NCBI RefSeq assembly: GCF_000271845.1
Contig: NZ_JH719395.1
Coordinates: 3,156,253-3,220,252 of the forward strand
DNA: 64,000 nt
Origin: Rhizobium leguminosarum bv. trifolii WSM2297
Lineage (GTDB): Bacteria > Pseudomonadota > Alphaproteobacteria > Rhizobiales > Rhizobiaceae
Direction: 5' to 3'
The notes beneath the pieces were generated by a model that did no database searches, was not told where the DNA came from, and saw only the letters and a program-made list of their open reading frames with translations. The translations under genes were made by a program, and so were the position numbers. The first letter of the stretch is position 1; each line of letters starts with the position of its first letter. This document shows, one piece after another, positions 47,411 through 56,858 of this stretch.

Positions 47411-48073
47411 TTACGACCCGATAGCACCCTTGATCAGGGCCTTGGCATCGTCGCTGTCCCAGGCAGCCGGGCCGTTCATCGCCGAAATCAGGCATCCCTT
47501 GTCGTCCAGTAGCAGCGTCACCGGCAGGCCGAAGGCGAGGCCTTCCTTCTTCAGGCTGTTGAAGACGCCGATCGTATTGTCGCGGTAAAGCTGCAGCGCA
47601 TCGACGCCGGTCTCGTTCAGGAAAGTCTTCGGCTTCTCGTCGTCGCCGCTGTCGATATTGACGGGCACCACTTGGAACTTGTCGCTGCCCATCTGCTTTT
47701 CGAGGGCATTCAGCGCCGGCATCTCCTCGCGGCAGGGCACGCACCATGTGGCCCAGAGATTGAGAAGCACGGTCTTGCCGGCAAAATGGTCGAGCGTCAG
47801 CGGCTTGCCATCAGGCCCGTTGAAGGAGACCGCAGTCAGCTTGCGCGGCTCATTGGCGGCAACCATGGCGGCCACCTGCCCCCTCATCAGCGGCGTCAGA
47901 TTGGCAGCGCGATCCTTCGCCAGCGCGCATTCGGCCGAAGCGGTATTGCCGATGCCATTGCCAATCCCCGTCTCCTTCACGTATACCGCTGCCGCACCGG
48001 CAACAACGCCTGCAACGGCGGCGATTGCGATCAATTTTACGGACGGCAGACCGAAGGGTTTTCTCGTCGTCAT
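47411..48073 (-). CDS. tlpA: TlpA-like membrane-anchored thiol:disulfide reductase
   Basis: The 220-residue protein has one N-terminal helix (about 12-31) and a periplasmic thioredoxin-like domain with active site W-C-V-P-C (C111, C114) after N-L-W-A-T. Bradyrhizobium TlpA reduces copper chaperones and CoxB for cytochrome oxidase assembly, which is a fair model here. It diverges from argH with only 26 bp between the start codons, so its promoter must lie within the argH coding sequence or overlap its ribosome binding site. Confidence 0.88.
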   Translation of the reverse strand: MTTRKPFGLPSVKLIAIAAVAGVVAGAAAVYVKETGIGNGIGNTASAECALAKDRAANLTPLMRGQVAAMVAANEPRKLTAVSFNGPDGKPLTLDHFAGKTVLLNLWATWCVPCREEMPALNALEKQMGSDKFQVVPVNIDSGDDEKPKTFLNETGVDALQLYRDNTIGVFNSLKKEGLAFGLPVTLLLDDKGCLISAMNGPAAWDSDDAKALIKGAIGS

Positions 48074-48099
48074 TTCATTCTCCAGGACGGGCATCTTCC

Positions 48100-49503
48100 A
48101 TGGCCGAGAGCAAAACCGATACCAAATCCTCCAACCAGATGTGGGGCGGGCGCTTCGCTTCCGGCCCGGACGCGATCATGGAGGAAATAAATGCCTCGAT
48201 CGGTTTCGACAAGAAGCTATTCGCGCAGGACATTCGCGGTTCGATCGCCCATGCGACCATGCTCGCCCATCAGGGGATCATATCGGCCGAGGATAAGGAC
48301 AAGATCGTTCACGGGCTAAACACGATCCTGTCAGAAATCGAAAGCGGCAATTTCGAATTCTCGCGCCGGCTCGAAGACATTCATATGAATATCGAAGCGC
48401 GCCTGGCGACGCTGATCGGACCGGCGGCCGGCCGGCTGCACACCGCCCGCTCGCGCAACGACCAGGTGGCGCTCGACTTCCGCCTCTGGGTGAAGGAAGA
48501 GCTTGAGAAGACCGAGAAGATGCTGACCGGTCTGATCGCCGCCTTCCTCGACCGTGCCGAAGAGCATGCCGAAAGCGTCATGCCGGGCTTCACCCATCTG
48601 CAGACCGCCCAGCCCGTCACCTTCGGCCATCACTGCATGGCCTATGTCGAAATGTTCGGCCGCGACCGCTCGCGCGTGCGCCACGCCATCGAGCATCTGG
48701 ACGAAAGCCCGATCGGCGCGGCTGCCCTCGCCGGCACCGGCTACCCGATCGACCGCCATATGACGGCCAAGGCACTCGGTTTCCGCGAGCCGACCCGCAA
48801 CTCCATCGATACCGTCTCCGACCGCGACTTCGCCATCGAGTTCCTGTCGATTGCCGCGATCACAGGCATGCACCTGTCGCGCCTGGCCGAAGAGATCGTC
48901 ATCTGGTCGACCCCGCAATTCGGTTTCGTCCGTCTCTCCGACGCCTTCTCCACCGGCTCCTCGATCATGCCGCAGAAGAAGAACCCGGATGCCGCCGAAC
49001 TGGTGCGCGCCAAGACCGGCCGCATCAACGGCTCGCTGGTGGCGCTGCTGACGATCATGAAGGGCCTGCCGCTCGCCTATTCCAAGGACATGCAGGAAGA
49101 CAAGGAACAGGTCTTCGACGCGGCCGAGAGCCTGGAGCTGGCAATCGCCGCCATGACCGGCATGGTGCGCGACATGACCGTCAACACCGCACGCATGAAG
49201 GCCGCGGCCGGCTCCGGCTTTTCGACGGCGACAGACCTTGCCGACTGGCTGGTGCGTGAGGCGGGCCTGCCCTTCCGCGATGCCCATCACGTCACCGGCC
49301 GGGCCGTGGCGCTTGCCGAAAGCAAGGGCTGCGATCTGGCCGAACTGCCGCTCTCCGACCTGCAGGCGATCCATTCCTCGATCACCGACAAAGTCTACGA
49401 CGTGCTGACCGTCGAGGCCTCGGTCGCCAGCCGCAAGAGCTTCGGCGGCACCGCACCCTCCGAGGTGCGCAAACAGATCGCCTTCTGGCGCGCCCGCAAC
49501 TGA
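48100..49503 (+). CDS. argH: Argininosuccinate lyase
   Basis: The 467-residue enzyme has the fumarase/aspartase family signature [12 protein letters not shown] near residue 287, the T-A-R-S-R-N-D-Q segment near 111, and the start W-G-G-R-F-A-S-G-P. It cleaves argininosuccinate to arginine and fumarate. argJ for an earlier step is also in this window. Diverges from tlpA; the lptM-lysA-TIGR02302 genes follow on the same strand. Confidence 0.97.
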   Translation: MAESKTDTKSSNQMWGGRFASGPDAIMEEINASIGFDKKLFAQDIRGSIAHATMLAHQGIISAEDKDKIVHGLNTILSEIESGNFEFSRRLEDIHMNIEARLATLIGPAAGRLHTARSRNDQVALDFRLWVKEELEKTEKMLTGLIAAFLDRAEEHAESVMPGFTHLQTAQPVTFGHHCMAYVEMFGRDRSRVRHAIEHLDESPIGAAALAGTGYPIDRHMTAKALGFREPTRNSIDTVSDRDFAIEFLSIAAITGMHLSRLAEEIVIWSTPQFGFVRLSDAFSTGSSIMPQKKNPDAAELVRAKTGRINGSLVALLTIMKGLPLAYSKDMQEDKEQVFDAAESLELAIAAMTGMVRDMTVNTARMKAAAGSGFSTATDLADWLVREAGLPFRDAHHVTGRAVALAESKGCDLAELPLSDLQAIHSSITDKVYDVLTVEASVASRKSFGGTAPSEVRKQIAFWRARN

Positions 49504-49510
49504 GAGACAA

Positions 49511-49535
49511 GGGCGGGGCGAAAGCCGCCTCGCCC
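49511..49535 (+). terminator. Candidate hairpin after argH
   Basis: A 10-bp stem, GGGCGGGGCG against CGCCTCGCCC with one G-U pair, has a 5-nt loop. There is no T-run, so it may attenuate rather than terminate. Confidence 0.4.
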
Positions 49536-49655
49536 CCGCTCACACATGGGAAAAGCGCCCAACAATCAGGGTGCACAAGGCGGATAAACTTCGTTATGAA
49601 GATGTCCGTCGTTCGATACGAACGATGTCCGCCATAGCCGCACAAGAGGATATCC

Positions 49656-49850
49656 ATGCAGAAGAGCTTGCCGCATCTCATCCGCCTGACGGCGGTGCTC
49701 GCCGTCATCGGCCTTGCCGTTGCCGGATGCGGGCGCAAGGGCGACCTCGATCCGCCGAGTGCTGCGGCAACCAAGGAAGGCGACGTTTCCAAGCCGACGA
49801 AACAGCCCGGAACCGTTGATAAGCCCTTCCTTCTCGATCCTCTTCTTTAA
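49656..49850 (+). CDS. lptM: LPS translocon maturation chaperone LptM-like lipoprotein
   Basis: The 64-residue protein has a signal peptide ending in the lipobox L-A-V-A-G-C (Cys about residue 24), followed by G-R-K-G-D-L-D-P-P, the C-G-x-K-G-x-L-x-x-P signature of LptM (YifL), then a short Lys/Pro tail. In Escherichia coli LptM helps LptD fold during assembly of the LPS export complex. It sits directly upstream of lysA, which is also the gene order in other proteobacteria. Confidence 0.85.
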   Translation: MQKSLPHLIRLTAVLAVIGLAVAGCGRKGDLDPPSAAATKEGDVSKPTKQPGTVDKPFLLDPLL

Positions 49851-49861
49851 GGCATAAGCCC

Positions 49862-51130
49862 GTGAACCATTTCGAGTACCGCGACGGTATCCTGCATGCC
49901 GAGAACGTTCCCGTTCCCGAGATCGCCAAGGCGGTCGGCACGCCTTTCTACGTCTATTCCACCGCGACGCTGGAACGCCACTACCGCGTCTTCTCCGAAG
50001 CCTTCGCCGATGTCGACTCCATGGTCTGCTACGCGATGAAGGCGAATTCGAACCAGGCGGTGCTGAAAACGCTCGGTCGCCTCGGCGCCGGCATCGATGT
50101 CGTCTCGGAAGGGGAGCTGCGCCGCGCGCTCGCCGCCGACATTCCAGCAAGCCGCATCATGTTTTCGGGCGTCGGCAAGACGCCGTCAGAGATGGATTTC
50201 GCCCTCGAAGCCGGCATCTACTGCTTCAACGTCGAATCCGAGCCAGAGCTCGAAATCCTCAACCAGCGCGCCATCAAGGCCGGCACGAAAGCGCCGGTCT
50301 CCTTCCGCATCAACCCTGATGTGGACGCGAAAACGCATTCGAAGATCTCGACCGGCAAGAAGGAAAACAAGTTCGGCATCTCCTGGGAGCGCGCCCGCGC
50401 CATCTATGCCAATGCCGCCAAGATGCCGGGCATCGAAGTCACCGGCATCGACATGCACATCGGCAGCCAGATCACCGAACTGCAGCCCTTCGACGACGCC
50501 TTCAAGCTGCTGAGCGATCTTGTCGCGACGCTGCGCGCCGACGGCCACACGATCCATCACGTCGATATCGGCGGCGGCCTCGGTGTTCCCTACAAGGACG
50601 ATAACAATCCGCCGCCGCTGCCGGACGCCTATGCGGCGATCGTCAAGAACCAGTTGCGCGGCCTCAACTGCAAGATCATCACCGAGCCCGGTCGCCTGAT
50701 TGTCGGCAATGCCGGTATCCTCGTCACCGAAGTCCTCTATGTGAAGGATGGCGGCGAAAAGACCTTTGTCATCGTCGACGCCGCGATGAACGATCTCATC
50801 CGCCCGACCCTCTACGAGGCCTATCACGAGATCCGTCCGGTAACGATTTCGGCGGCGAATGCCCCGCGCATCCGCGCCGACGTCGTCGGGCCGGTCTGCG
50901 AGACCGGCGATTACCTGGCGCTCGACCGCGAAATGGCGATGCCGAAGCCCGGCGACCTGATGGCCGTCAGCACGGCGGGCGCTTACGGTGCGGTCCAGGC
51001 AGGCACCTATAACAGCCGCCTGCTGGTGCCCGAGGTTCTGGTCAAGGGTGGCGATTTCCATACGATTCGCCCGCGCAGAACCTATGCCGAACTGATCGGC
51101 TTCGATTCAGTTCCGGCCTGGCTCGACTAA
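49862..51130 (+). CDS. lysA: Diaminopimelate decarboxylase
   Basis: The 422-residue PLP enzyme uses a GTG start. It has the cofactor lysine in C-Y-A-M-K-A-N-S-N (K60), the phosphate-binding H-I-G-S-Q-I and G-G-G-L-G-V-P-Y motifs, E-P-G-R, and the C-terminal C-E-T-G-D-Y. It makes L-lysine from meso-diaminopimelate, the end of the pathway begun by LysC. It lies 11 bp after lptM, and a TIGR02302 gene follows. Confidence 0.97.
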   Translation: MNHFEYRDGILHAENVPVPEIAKAVGTPFYVYSTATLERHYRVFSEAFADVDSMVCYAMKANSNQAVLKTLGRLGAGIDVVSEGELRRALAADIPASRIMFSGVGKTPSEMDFALEAGIYCFNVESEPELEILNQRAIKAGTKAPVSFRINPDVDAKTHSKISTGKKENKFGISWERARAIYANAAKMPGIEVTGIDMHIGSQITELQPFDDAFKLLSDLVATLRADGHTIHHVDIGGGLGVPYKDDNNPPPLPDAYAAIVKNQLRGLNCKIITEPGRLIVGNAGILVTEVLYVKDGGEKTFVIVDAAMNDLIRPTLYEAYHEIRPVTISAANAPRIRADVVGPVCETGDYLALDREMAMPKPGDLMAVSTAGAYGAVQAGTYNSRLLVPEVLVKGGDFHTIRPRRTYAELIGFDSVPAWLD

Positions 51131-51132
51131 CA

Positions 51133-51210
51133 ATTGCGGGAAAAGTGCGAAGCGGAAAGATCGCGACGCGCTGTAAGCAGGCCATCACTTTTTGGCGAAT
51201 TAACGTGAAA
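51133..51210. repeat. Partial copy of the AGAGCGGTTC repeat family
   Basis: The region after lysA shares the block GAAAAGTGCGAAGCGG (51140-51155) with the element at 8517-8616 (8532-8547). The rest has diverged. It is intergenic. Confidence 0.45.
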
Positions 51211-51341
51211 AGCCGGTATTGCCGGCCGCTCGCCCTCGCCTTCGCCACAAAGAGTGTTATCCTTTCGTTCATGAGCGTATTGCCCTGCAATCGCCGGAAG
51301 CGCCCTCTGTTCCAAAACGCCAGATCGCGGAGACCGGACCG

Positions 51342-54002
51342 ATGACCAGCCTCTCAAGGCAGAAGAAAGGTGCATTTGCGCTTCGCCCCTCGCTTGCCCG
51401 GCTGGTGACGACAAAACGCCTGCTGGCGCGCGTGGTGCTGTTTTTCGAGCAGTTGCTCCCGCCTTTGATGCCGGTTCTGGCAGTCATCGCCCTTTATTTC
51501 TCAGCCTCCTGGTTCGGCGTCTTCCGCAGTGTGCCGGACTGGCTGCGCATCCTGCTGCTGATCGCCTTTGCCGCCGCTTTTCTCGTCTCGCTCCTGCCCT
51601 TACGCAATCTGCGCTGGCCGGGGGTCGCCGAAGCCGACCGCATGCTGGAAGAGCGCAACGGCCTGGCGCACCAGCCGGTCACCGTCCAGGAAGACGAGCC
51701 GGCCTTCGATACGCCCTTCGCACGGGCGCTCTGGCGCGAGCACCAGACCCGCATGGCCGAAAAGATCGCAGCCCTCGATGCTGGATTGCCGCGGCCGGAT
51801 ATCGCCGCGCATGACCGTTTCGCGCTGCGCGCCGTGCCGGCGCTGCTGCTGGTCACCGCCTTTGCCTATTCGCTGTCGATCAACGGCGGCTCGCTCGGTG
51901 ACGCGTTTCAGGCAGCGCCCGAGCAGGTGGTCGTCGATCCGGCGGTGCGCATCGACGCCTGGGTGACGCCGCCCTCCTATACCGGCCGCGCCCCGATCTA
52001 CCTCACCGCTGACGGCAGCGAGCAGGCGCCGATCGGCATTCCGCAGTTTTCAGGCCTCACGGTACGCGTCAGCGGCGGAAAGACCGCAGAGAAGGTCGTG
52101 TTCCGCAAGGCGAACGGCCAGGCCCAGGATATCGCCGTGCAGGCCGATACAAAGCAGGCGTCGGCATCAGGCAGCGGACAGCCGAATGCGGCTCCAGCCG
52201 GCCAAGCCCCCGCCAGCCAGGCACTCGTCGCGCAGACCCATACGATGAAACTCGAGGAGAGCGGCGCCCTCGAAGTCAACGGCCGACGCTGGAGCTTCGA
52301 GGTCCTTCCCGACAAAGCGCCGGAGATCGCCTTCGACGGTTTGCCGAAGCCCAGCGTCAACGGCGCGCTTGAAATCGGCTTTACCGTCAAGGACGATTAC
52401 GGCGTCCAGGAGGCGCATGCGGAGATCGTTCCTCTGGAAAACGATCCGACGGCGACGCCGCTCTATCCGTTGCCGGAATACCGGCTGGATATTCCCCGCC
52501 GCAACGCCCGCGACGCCAAGGGCGTGACCAGCCGCAACCTGACCGAACATCCGCTTGCCGGCAAGCGCGTGCGCGTGACGCTCGTCGCCAAGGATGCCGC
52601 CGGCCAGACCGGCCGCAGCCCGCCGCATGAGATGATCCTGCCGTCGCGGCCCTTCAACGAGCCGCTTGCCGCAGCCGTCGCCGAGGAGCGGCAGGTTTTC
52701 GCGCTCGACACCCGCAAGATGCCGCAGGCGATCGCGCTGAACGAGGCGCTGACCATCCGCCCCGAGGAGACCATCCCCAAGCTCACCAATTATCTGCTGC
52801 TGCAATCCGCCTTGACGCGCATGAAGCTTGCAAGGGGTGATGAGGCGCTGAAGGATACGGCCCAATATCTGTGGGAGATCGCTCTCGGCATGGAGGACGG
52901 CGATCTTTCGCTTGCCGAGCGCAAGCTGCGCGAGGCCCAGCAGAAACTTGCCGACGCCTTGGACCGCAACGCGCCGGACGAGGAAATCAAGAAGCTGATG
53001 GATGAGCTGCGCAAGGCGATGCAGGACTATATGGCCGAGCTTGCCCAACGCATGCAGAACGCGCCGATGCAGCCGAACCAGAACGCCCAGAACATCCTGC
53101 GCCAGCAAGATCTGGAGCGGATGATGGACCAGATCGAAAACCTCGCCCGCTCCGGCAATCGCGACGCAGCCCAGCAGATGCTGTCGGAATTGCAGCGGAT
53201 GATGAACAACCTGCAGGCCGGCAGGCCGCAGCGCGGCCAGCAGAGCCAGGAAAACAGCGAAGCCCGCAAGCAGATCGACAAGCTCGGCGAGATCCTGCGC
53301 GACCAGCAGAAGCTAATGGAACAGACCTTCCGTCTCGATCAGCAGCTCAGGGATCGCATGCAGCGCGGCGAACCAGAGATGGGCGAAAACGATCCGCTGC
53401 TCGACGAGATGAACCCTGGAGAGAATGGCGAGCCGCAGGATCAGCAGCAGGGCCAGCAAGGCAAGGAAGGCCAGCCCTCCGACCAGATGACGGCCGAGCA
53501 ACTGCGCGAGGCGCTGAAACAGCTGCGCGCCCAGCAGGATGGGCTCGGCAAACAGCTCGGCGAATTGCAGAAAAAGCTGGGCGAGATGGGCATGAAGCCC
53601 GGCCCCGGCTTCGGCCAGGCGCAACGCGAGATGGAAGGTGCCGGCCGTGAGCTCGGCCAGGGCCGCGGCCAGCCGGCGATCGAGGGCCAGGGCCGTGCGC
53701 TCGAAGCGCTTCGCCAGGGCGCCCGTGACATGATGAACCAGATGATGCAGGCCCAACAGGGCCAGCAAGGGCAGGGTCCGAACGGCCAGGTGGGTCAGGG
53801 AGATCAGAACGGCCGCGACCCGCTCGGCCGTCCGCGCCGCGTCCAGGGACCGGATTTCGGCGACAACAGCGTGAAGGTGCCCGACGAGATCGACGTTCAG
53901 CGCGCCCGGGAAATCCTCGACGCGATCCGCGAAAAGCTCGGCAACAATCCGCCCCAGGAAATGGAACGGCGGTATCTCGAACGGTTGCTGGATATTCAGT
54001 AG
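51342..54002 (+). CDS. TIGR02302 family large membrane protein
   Basis: The 886-residue protein has two or three helices near the N-terminus (about 28-90), then a large periplasmic region with immunoglobulin-like strands, and from about residue 530 a long helical, Gln/Met/Glu-rich coiled-coil. The C-terminus is a low-complexity Gln/Gly/Asn region up to P-L-G-R-P-R-R-V-Q-G-P-D. It belongs to the TIGR02302/DUF4175 family, found beside lysA in alphaproteobacteria; the function is unknown. The start has a GGAGACC tract. It converges on cpdR with a repeat between them. Confidence 0.88.
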   Translation: MTSLSRQKKGAFALRPSLARLVTTKRLLARVVLFFEQLLPPLMPVLAVIALYFSASWFGVFRSVPDWLRILLLIAFAAAFLVSLLPLRNLRWPGVAEADRMLEERNGLAHQPVTVQEDEPAFDTPFARALWREHQTRMAEKIAALDAGLPRPDIAAHDRFALRAVPALLLVTAFAYSLSINGGSLGDAFQAAPEQVVVDPAVRIDAWVTPPSYTGRAPIYLTADGSEQAPIGIPQFSGLTVRVSGGKTAEKVVFRKANGQAQDIAVQADTKQASASGSGQPNAAPAGQAPASQALVAQTHTMKLEESGALEVNGRRWSFEVLPDKAPEIAFDGLPKPSVNGALEIGFTVKDDYGVQEAHAEIVPLENDPTATPLYPLPEYRLDIPRRNARDAKGVTSRNLTEHPLAGKRVRVTLVAKDAAGQTGRSPPHEMILPSRPFNEPLAAAVAEERQVFALDTRKMPQAIALNEALTIRPEETIPKLTNYLLLQSALTRMKLARGDEALKDTAQYLWEIALGMEDGDLSLAERKLREAQQKLADALDRNAPDEEIKKLMDELRKAMQDYMAELAQRMQNAPMQPNQNAQNILRQQDLERMMDQIENLARSGNRDAAQQMLSELQRMMNNLQAGRPQRGQQSQENSEARKQIDKLGEILRDQQKLMEQTFRLDQQLRDRMQRGEPEMGENDPLLDEMNPGENGEPQDQQQGQQGKEGQPSDQMTAEQLREALKQLRAQQDGLGKQLGELQKKLGEMGMKPGPGFGQAQREMEGAGRELGQGRGQPAIEGQGRALEALRQGARDMMNQMMQAQQGQQGQGPNGQVGQGDQNGRDPLGRPRRVQGPDFGDNSVKVPDEIDVQRAREILDAIREKLGNNPPQEMERRYLERLLDIQ

Positions 54003-54036
54003 GCCTTACACCGCCGTATAATGGATCAGCGGCGCG

Positions 54037-54125
54037 CTAGAGCGGTTCGGGTTCTCACGGAAACGCAGAACCGCTCTGACCTTTTATTTTCACGCAATTC
54101 TGGACGGAAAGCCGCTCAGGCGTTT
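54037..54125 (+). repeat. Dispersed rhizobial palindromic intergenic repeat, copy 2
   Basis: The element AGAGCGGTTC...GAACCGCTCT (54039-54077) is a hairpin with a 10-bp stem. The following TTTTCACGCAATTC-GGACGGAAAGCCGCT continues the homology to the inverted copy at 8517-8616. It separates the convergent TIGR02302 and cpdR genes and may also terminate both. Confidence 0.75.
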
Positions 54126-54135
54126 CCGTCATGTT

Positions 54136-54495
54136 TCAGGCGACGAGCGCCCTGGCGACCGCCTTGCGGATATCGGGAAGCGCGAATGGTTTGGCGACGA
54201 CGTCGATGATCTTTTCGGCAAGATCGTCGGCCCGTTCACGCTGTTCGGCATAGCCGGTCATCAGCAGTATCTTCAGGCCGGGAAAGGCGTCTTTTGCCTG
54301 ATGGGCAAGCTCGATGCCGTCCATCACGGGCATGCGGATATCTGAAAGCAGCAGATCGTAGACCCCTTCCCTGAGCTTCTCCAGGCCCTCGGCCCCGTCG
54401 GCCGCCTCATCGGTCTCGTGGCCATCAAGCCGCAGGGCTCGGGCTACGAAGGACCGCAGGGAGTCCTCGTCTTCCGTGATCAGAATTCTTGCCAT
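54136..54495 (-). CDS. cpdR: CpdR-type single-domain response regulator
   Basis: The 119-residue protein is a bare receiver domain. The acidic pocket is E-D-E near residue 8, the phosphorylated Asp is D52 in L-L-L-S-D-I-R-M-P, and the conserved Lys is in V-A-K-P-F near 103. Close similarity to Caulobacter and Sinorhizobium CpdR indicates the adaptor that, when unphosphorylated, primes ClpXP to degrade cell-cycle proteins and helps localise ClpXP. CckA-ChpT controls its phosphorylation. It converges on the TIGR02302 gene. Confidence 0.9.
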   Translation of the reverse strand: MARILITEDEDSLRSFVARALRLDGHETDEAADGAEGLEKLREGVYDLLLSDIRMPVMDGIELAHQAKDAFPGLKILLMTGYAEQRERADDLAEKIIDVVAKPFALPDIRKAVARALVA

Positions 54496-54663
54496 ATGTG
54501 CATTGCTCCGTGGTCAGCCCGTGACGGAAATCACCAGACTTTCCTTTTCGATCGGTAAAGATGAGCAAGCGATGGACGAGATGGTTAACAAGCCGTCTCG
54601 ACCGGCAAGGTCGCGCCGCGCGTCTTTCAGACGGCGAAGGACGCCGGAACATTTTGCCGCCGC

Positions 54664-55206
54664 TCAAGCGTCCCCGGTAACCACGCCGACGAATGGCAGT
54701 TCGCGAAAGGCATAGGCCACATCCATGCCGTAGCCGACGACGAAATAGTCGGGGCATTCGAAGCCGACATAATCGGCCTCCAGCTTTTCCTTGCGCTTGA
54801 CGCGTTTGTCGAGCAGCACGGCGATCGTGACGTTGCGCGCGCCGCGCTCGAACAGCAATTCCTTGGCAAACAGCAGTGTGCGGCCGGATTCGAGAATATC
54901 GTCGATGAGAAGCACATCGCGGCCATGGACGTCGCTGTCGATATCCTTGACGATGCGCACGCCCTGCGAGACGGTGCCGATGCCGTAGCTCGACAAAGTG
55001 ATGAATTCGACCTCCGGGGCAAGCCCGCTATCATGCAGGGCGCGGATCAGGTCGGCGGCGAAGATGAACGAACCCTTGAGAACAGCGATGACGAGCAGGT
55101 CCTTGGTCGGTCCGTTGGCGATCTCCCGCGCCATCGAATGATTGCGCTCGGCGATCTGCTCGGCAGTGAAGAGCGGTTCGATATTTTTTCCGCGCACGAC
55201 AGGCAT
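54664..55206 (-). CDS. hpt: Hypoxanthine phosphoribosyltransferase
   Basis: The 180-residue PRTase has the PRPP-binding motif V-L-L-I-D-D-I-L-E-S-G-R-T near residue 100 and V-L-K-G-S-F-I-F near 44. It makes IMP and GMP from free bases. The start M-P-V-V-R-G-K-N is favoured over M-E-Q-A-L-M because family similarity begins there and GGAG precedes it by 9-12 nt. Confidence 0.92.
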   Translation of the reverse strand: MPVVRGKNIEPLFTAEQIAERNHSMAREIANGPTKDLLVIAVLKGSFIFAADLIRALHDSGLAPEVEFITLSSYGIGTVSQGVRIVKDIDSDVHGRDVLLIDDILESGRTLLFAKELLFERGARNVTIAVLLDKRVKRKEKLEADYVGFECPDYFVVGYGMDVAYAFRELPFVGVVTGDA

Positions 55207-55341
55207 AAGGGCTTGCTCCATGAAAAGAAGGGTAAGCCGTTAGCACATATGCGAGCCTGAAACAGCCTCGTCGGCCATGAAATTAACGGGATTGGCGCGA
55301 CCTGCGGCGGGAAAGTCAGCCATTCCGTGCCCGGTTGGCTT

Positions 55342-55992
55342 TTACGGCAGGAACGAGAGCCGGACCTCCGGCAGTTTTCCGCCGGCATGCTGGACGCGCG
55401 CCGAGAAGCCCCGACTCTGGTCGCTATAGATGACATCGGAGGGCGGATTGATGACGATGCTTGCGGTCAGCCGCTCGTCGGTGACGAGATCGGCGCGGAT
55501 CGGATGCACCGTCTGCGTCGTGCCGCTGTCGTTTTCGATAATGCCGTTGATGACGAGGACCCGCATGCCGTTGGCGTCGCGCGGCGCCACCGTCACATGG
55601 GTGAAATGCAGCGGCGCTCCGGAATAGGCCGGCTCTGCGGAAAAGCCGGAAAAGCCGCCCGCAAGCCCGAAGACGAGCACGGCGAGCGCCAGCACCAAGC
55701 CTGCGAAGCTCCGCATCGAAGCGCGCTGCAGGAAAGCTTCCACGTCGCGCAGAACAGTTGCCATCGCCGGCGCCTGCTGCGGCGGCGCTGCCTTTGCTTG
55801 AGCCGCGCGCCTGCGGTTGTCGTTATAGGTTCTTGCAGAAAATTCCGTCGGTCGGACTTTGCCGAGCGTTACGAATTCGGCGTCGGAAATATCGGCGGGA
55901 CGCGCCGCCCGGTACTGGCGGGCGGCAGGTTCCGGCGGCAGGAAATCATAGGCCTGGCCCGGCGTCCGGCGGCTGAAGGAGGATGCTTCCAT
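55342..55992 (-). CDS. Membrane protein with DUF3426-like C-terminal domain
   Basis: The 216-residue protein has a Pro/Ala/Arg-rich cytoplasmic half, a transmembrane helix near residues 95-115 (F-A-G-L-V-L-A-L-A-V-L-V-F-G-L-A-G), and a periplasmic beta domain with V-L-V-I-N-G-I-I-E-N-D-S-G and P-I-R-A-D-L-V. The C-terminal part resembles the DUF3426 domain of MJ0042 zinc-ribbon proteins, which rhizobia often carry next to ftsE; here the zinc-ribbon is missing and no cysteine lies in the N-terminal half. A GAGG tract supports the start. It diverges from ftsE. Confidence 0.7.
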   Translation of the reverse strand: MEASSFSRRTPGQAYDFLPPEPAARQYRAARPADISDAEFVTLGKVRPTEFSARTYNDNRRRAAQAKAAPPQQAPAMATVLRDVEAFLQRASMRSFAGLVLALAVLVFGLAGGFSGFSAEPAYSGAPLHFTHVTVAPRDANGMRVLVINGIIENDSGTTQTVHPIRADLVTDERLTASIVINPPSDVIYSDQSRGFSARVQHAGGKLPEVRLSFLP

Positions 55993-56198
55993 GGTGGCTG
56001 CCTCGCAGATGTCCACATGGTTTCGCTGCCAGGGGGAATCTTGGCATTGAAACGAATCCTCCTCAGTCGTAAATTTTAATGGTTAATGCTTCGCAAAGAT
56101 CGCCATCAAACGGGCGTCTTTCCAGCAAAATTTACCGGCTGTTAACGGTGTTGGTTAACAAGTCACACGGTGAAACCAAGAACAGACTGAGCTGCCCG

Positions 56199-56858
56199 TT
56201 GATCCATTTCGAGAATGTCGGTTTGCGCTATGGCATGGGCCCGGAAATCCTCCGGGACCTGACCTTCGACATTCCGAAGAAATCTTTTCAATTCCTGACG
56301 GGCCCATCGGGCGCCGGCAAGACGTCGCTGCTGCGGCTGCTCTTCATGTCGCTGCAGCCGACACGCGGCCTGATCCGCATGTTCGGGCGTGACATTTCCG
56401 AAATCCCCCGTCCCGAACTGCCGCTGCTGCGCCGCCGCGTCGGCATCGTCTTCCAGGATTTTCGCCTCCTCGACCATCTGACGACCTATGAGAATGTTGC
56501 TTTGCCCTTACGCGTGCGCGGCAAGGATGAGAGTTCCTACAAGACCGACGTCTTGGAACTGTTAAAATGGGTCGGCCTCGGCGAACGCATCAATGTGCTG
56601 CCGCCGGTGCTCTCCGGCGGCGAGAAGCAGCGCGCCGCGATCGCCCGGGCGCTGATGGACCGGCCGGAAGTGCTGCTTGCCGACGAACCGACGGGCAATG
56701 TCGATCCGCCGATGGCCAAGCGCCTGCTCAATCTTTTCCTCGAGCTGAACCGCCTCGGCACGGCCGTTGTCATCGCCACGCATGACCTGGCGCTGATGGA
56801 ACAGGTGGAGGCCCGCCGCATGATCCTCTCGGGGGGGCATCTCGATATCTATGACTGA
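56199..56858 (+). CDS. ftsE: Cell division ATP-binding protein FtsE
   Basis: The 219-residue ABC ATPase has Walker A G-P-S-G-A-G-K-T-S near residues 35-43, the signature L-S-G-G-E-K-Q-R, and Walker B V-L-L-A-D-E-P-T. With FtsX it regulates periplasmic amidases during septation. The start is a TTG codon that lines up with M-I-H-F-E-N-V of relatives and gives the standard family length; a longer in-frame start would add non-conserved residues. ftsX overlaps its end by 8 bp. Confidence 0.93.
   Translation: MIHFENVGLRYGMGPEILRDLTFDIPKKSFQFLTGPSGAGKTSLLRLLFMSLQPTRGLIRMFGRDISEIPRPELPLLRRRVGIVFQDFRLLDHLTTYENVALPLRVRGKDESSYKTDVLELLKWVGLGERINVLPPVLSGGEKQRAAIARALMDRPEVLLADEPTGNVDPPMAKRLLNLFLELNRLGTAVVIATHDLALMEQVEARRMILSGGHLDIYD

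Noticed and set aside
53400..53830. Tandem repeat or CRISPR-like array in the Gln-rich region
   Set aside because: It is degenerate codon-level low complexity inside the TIGR02302 protein, without regular repeat units or spacers.
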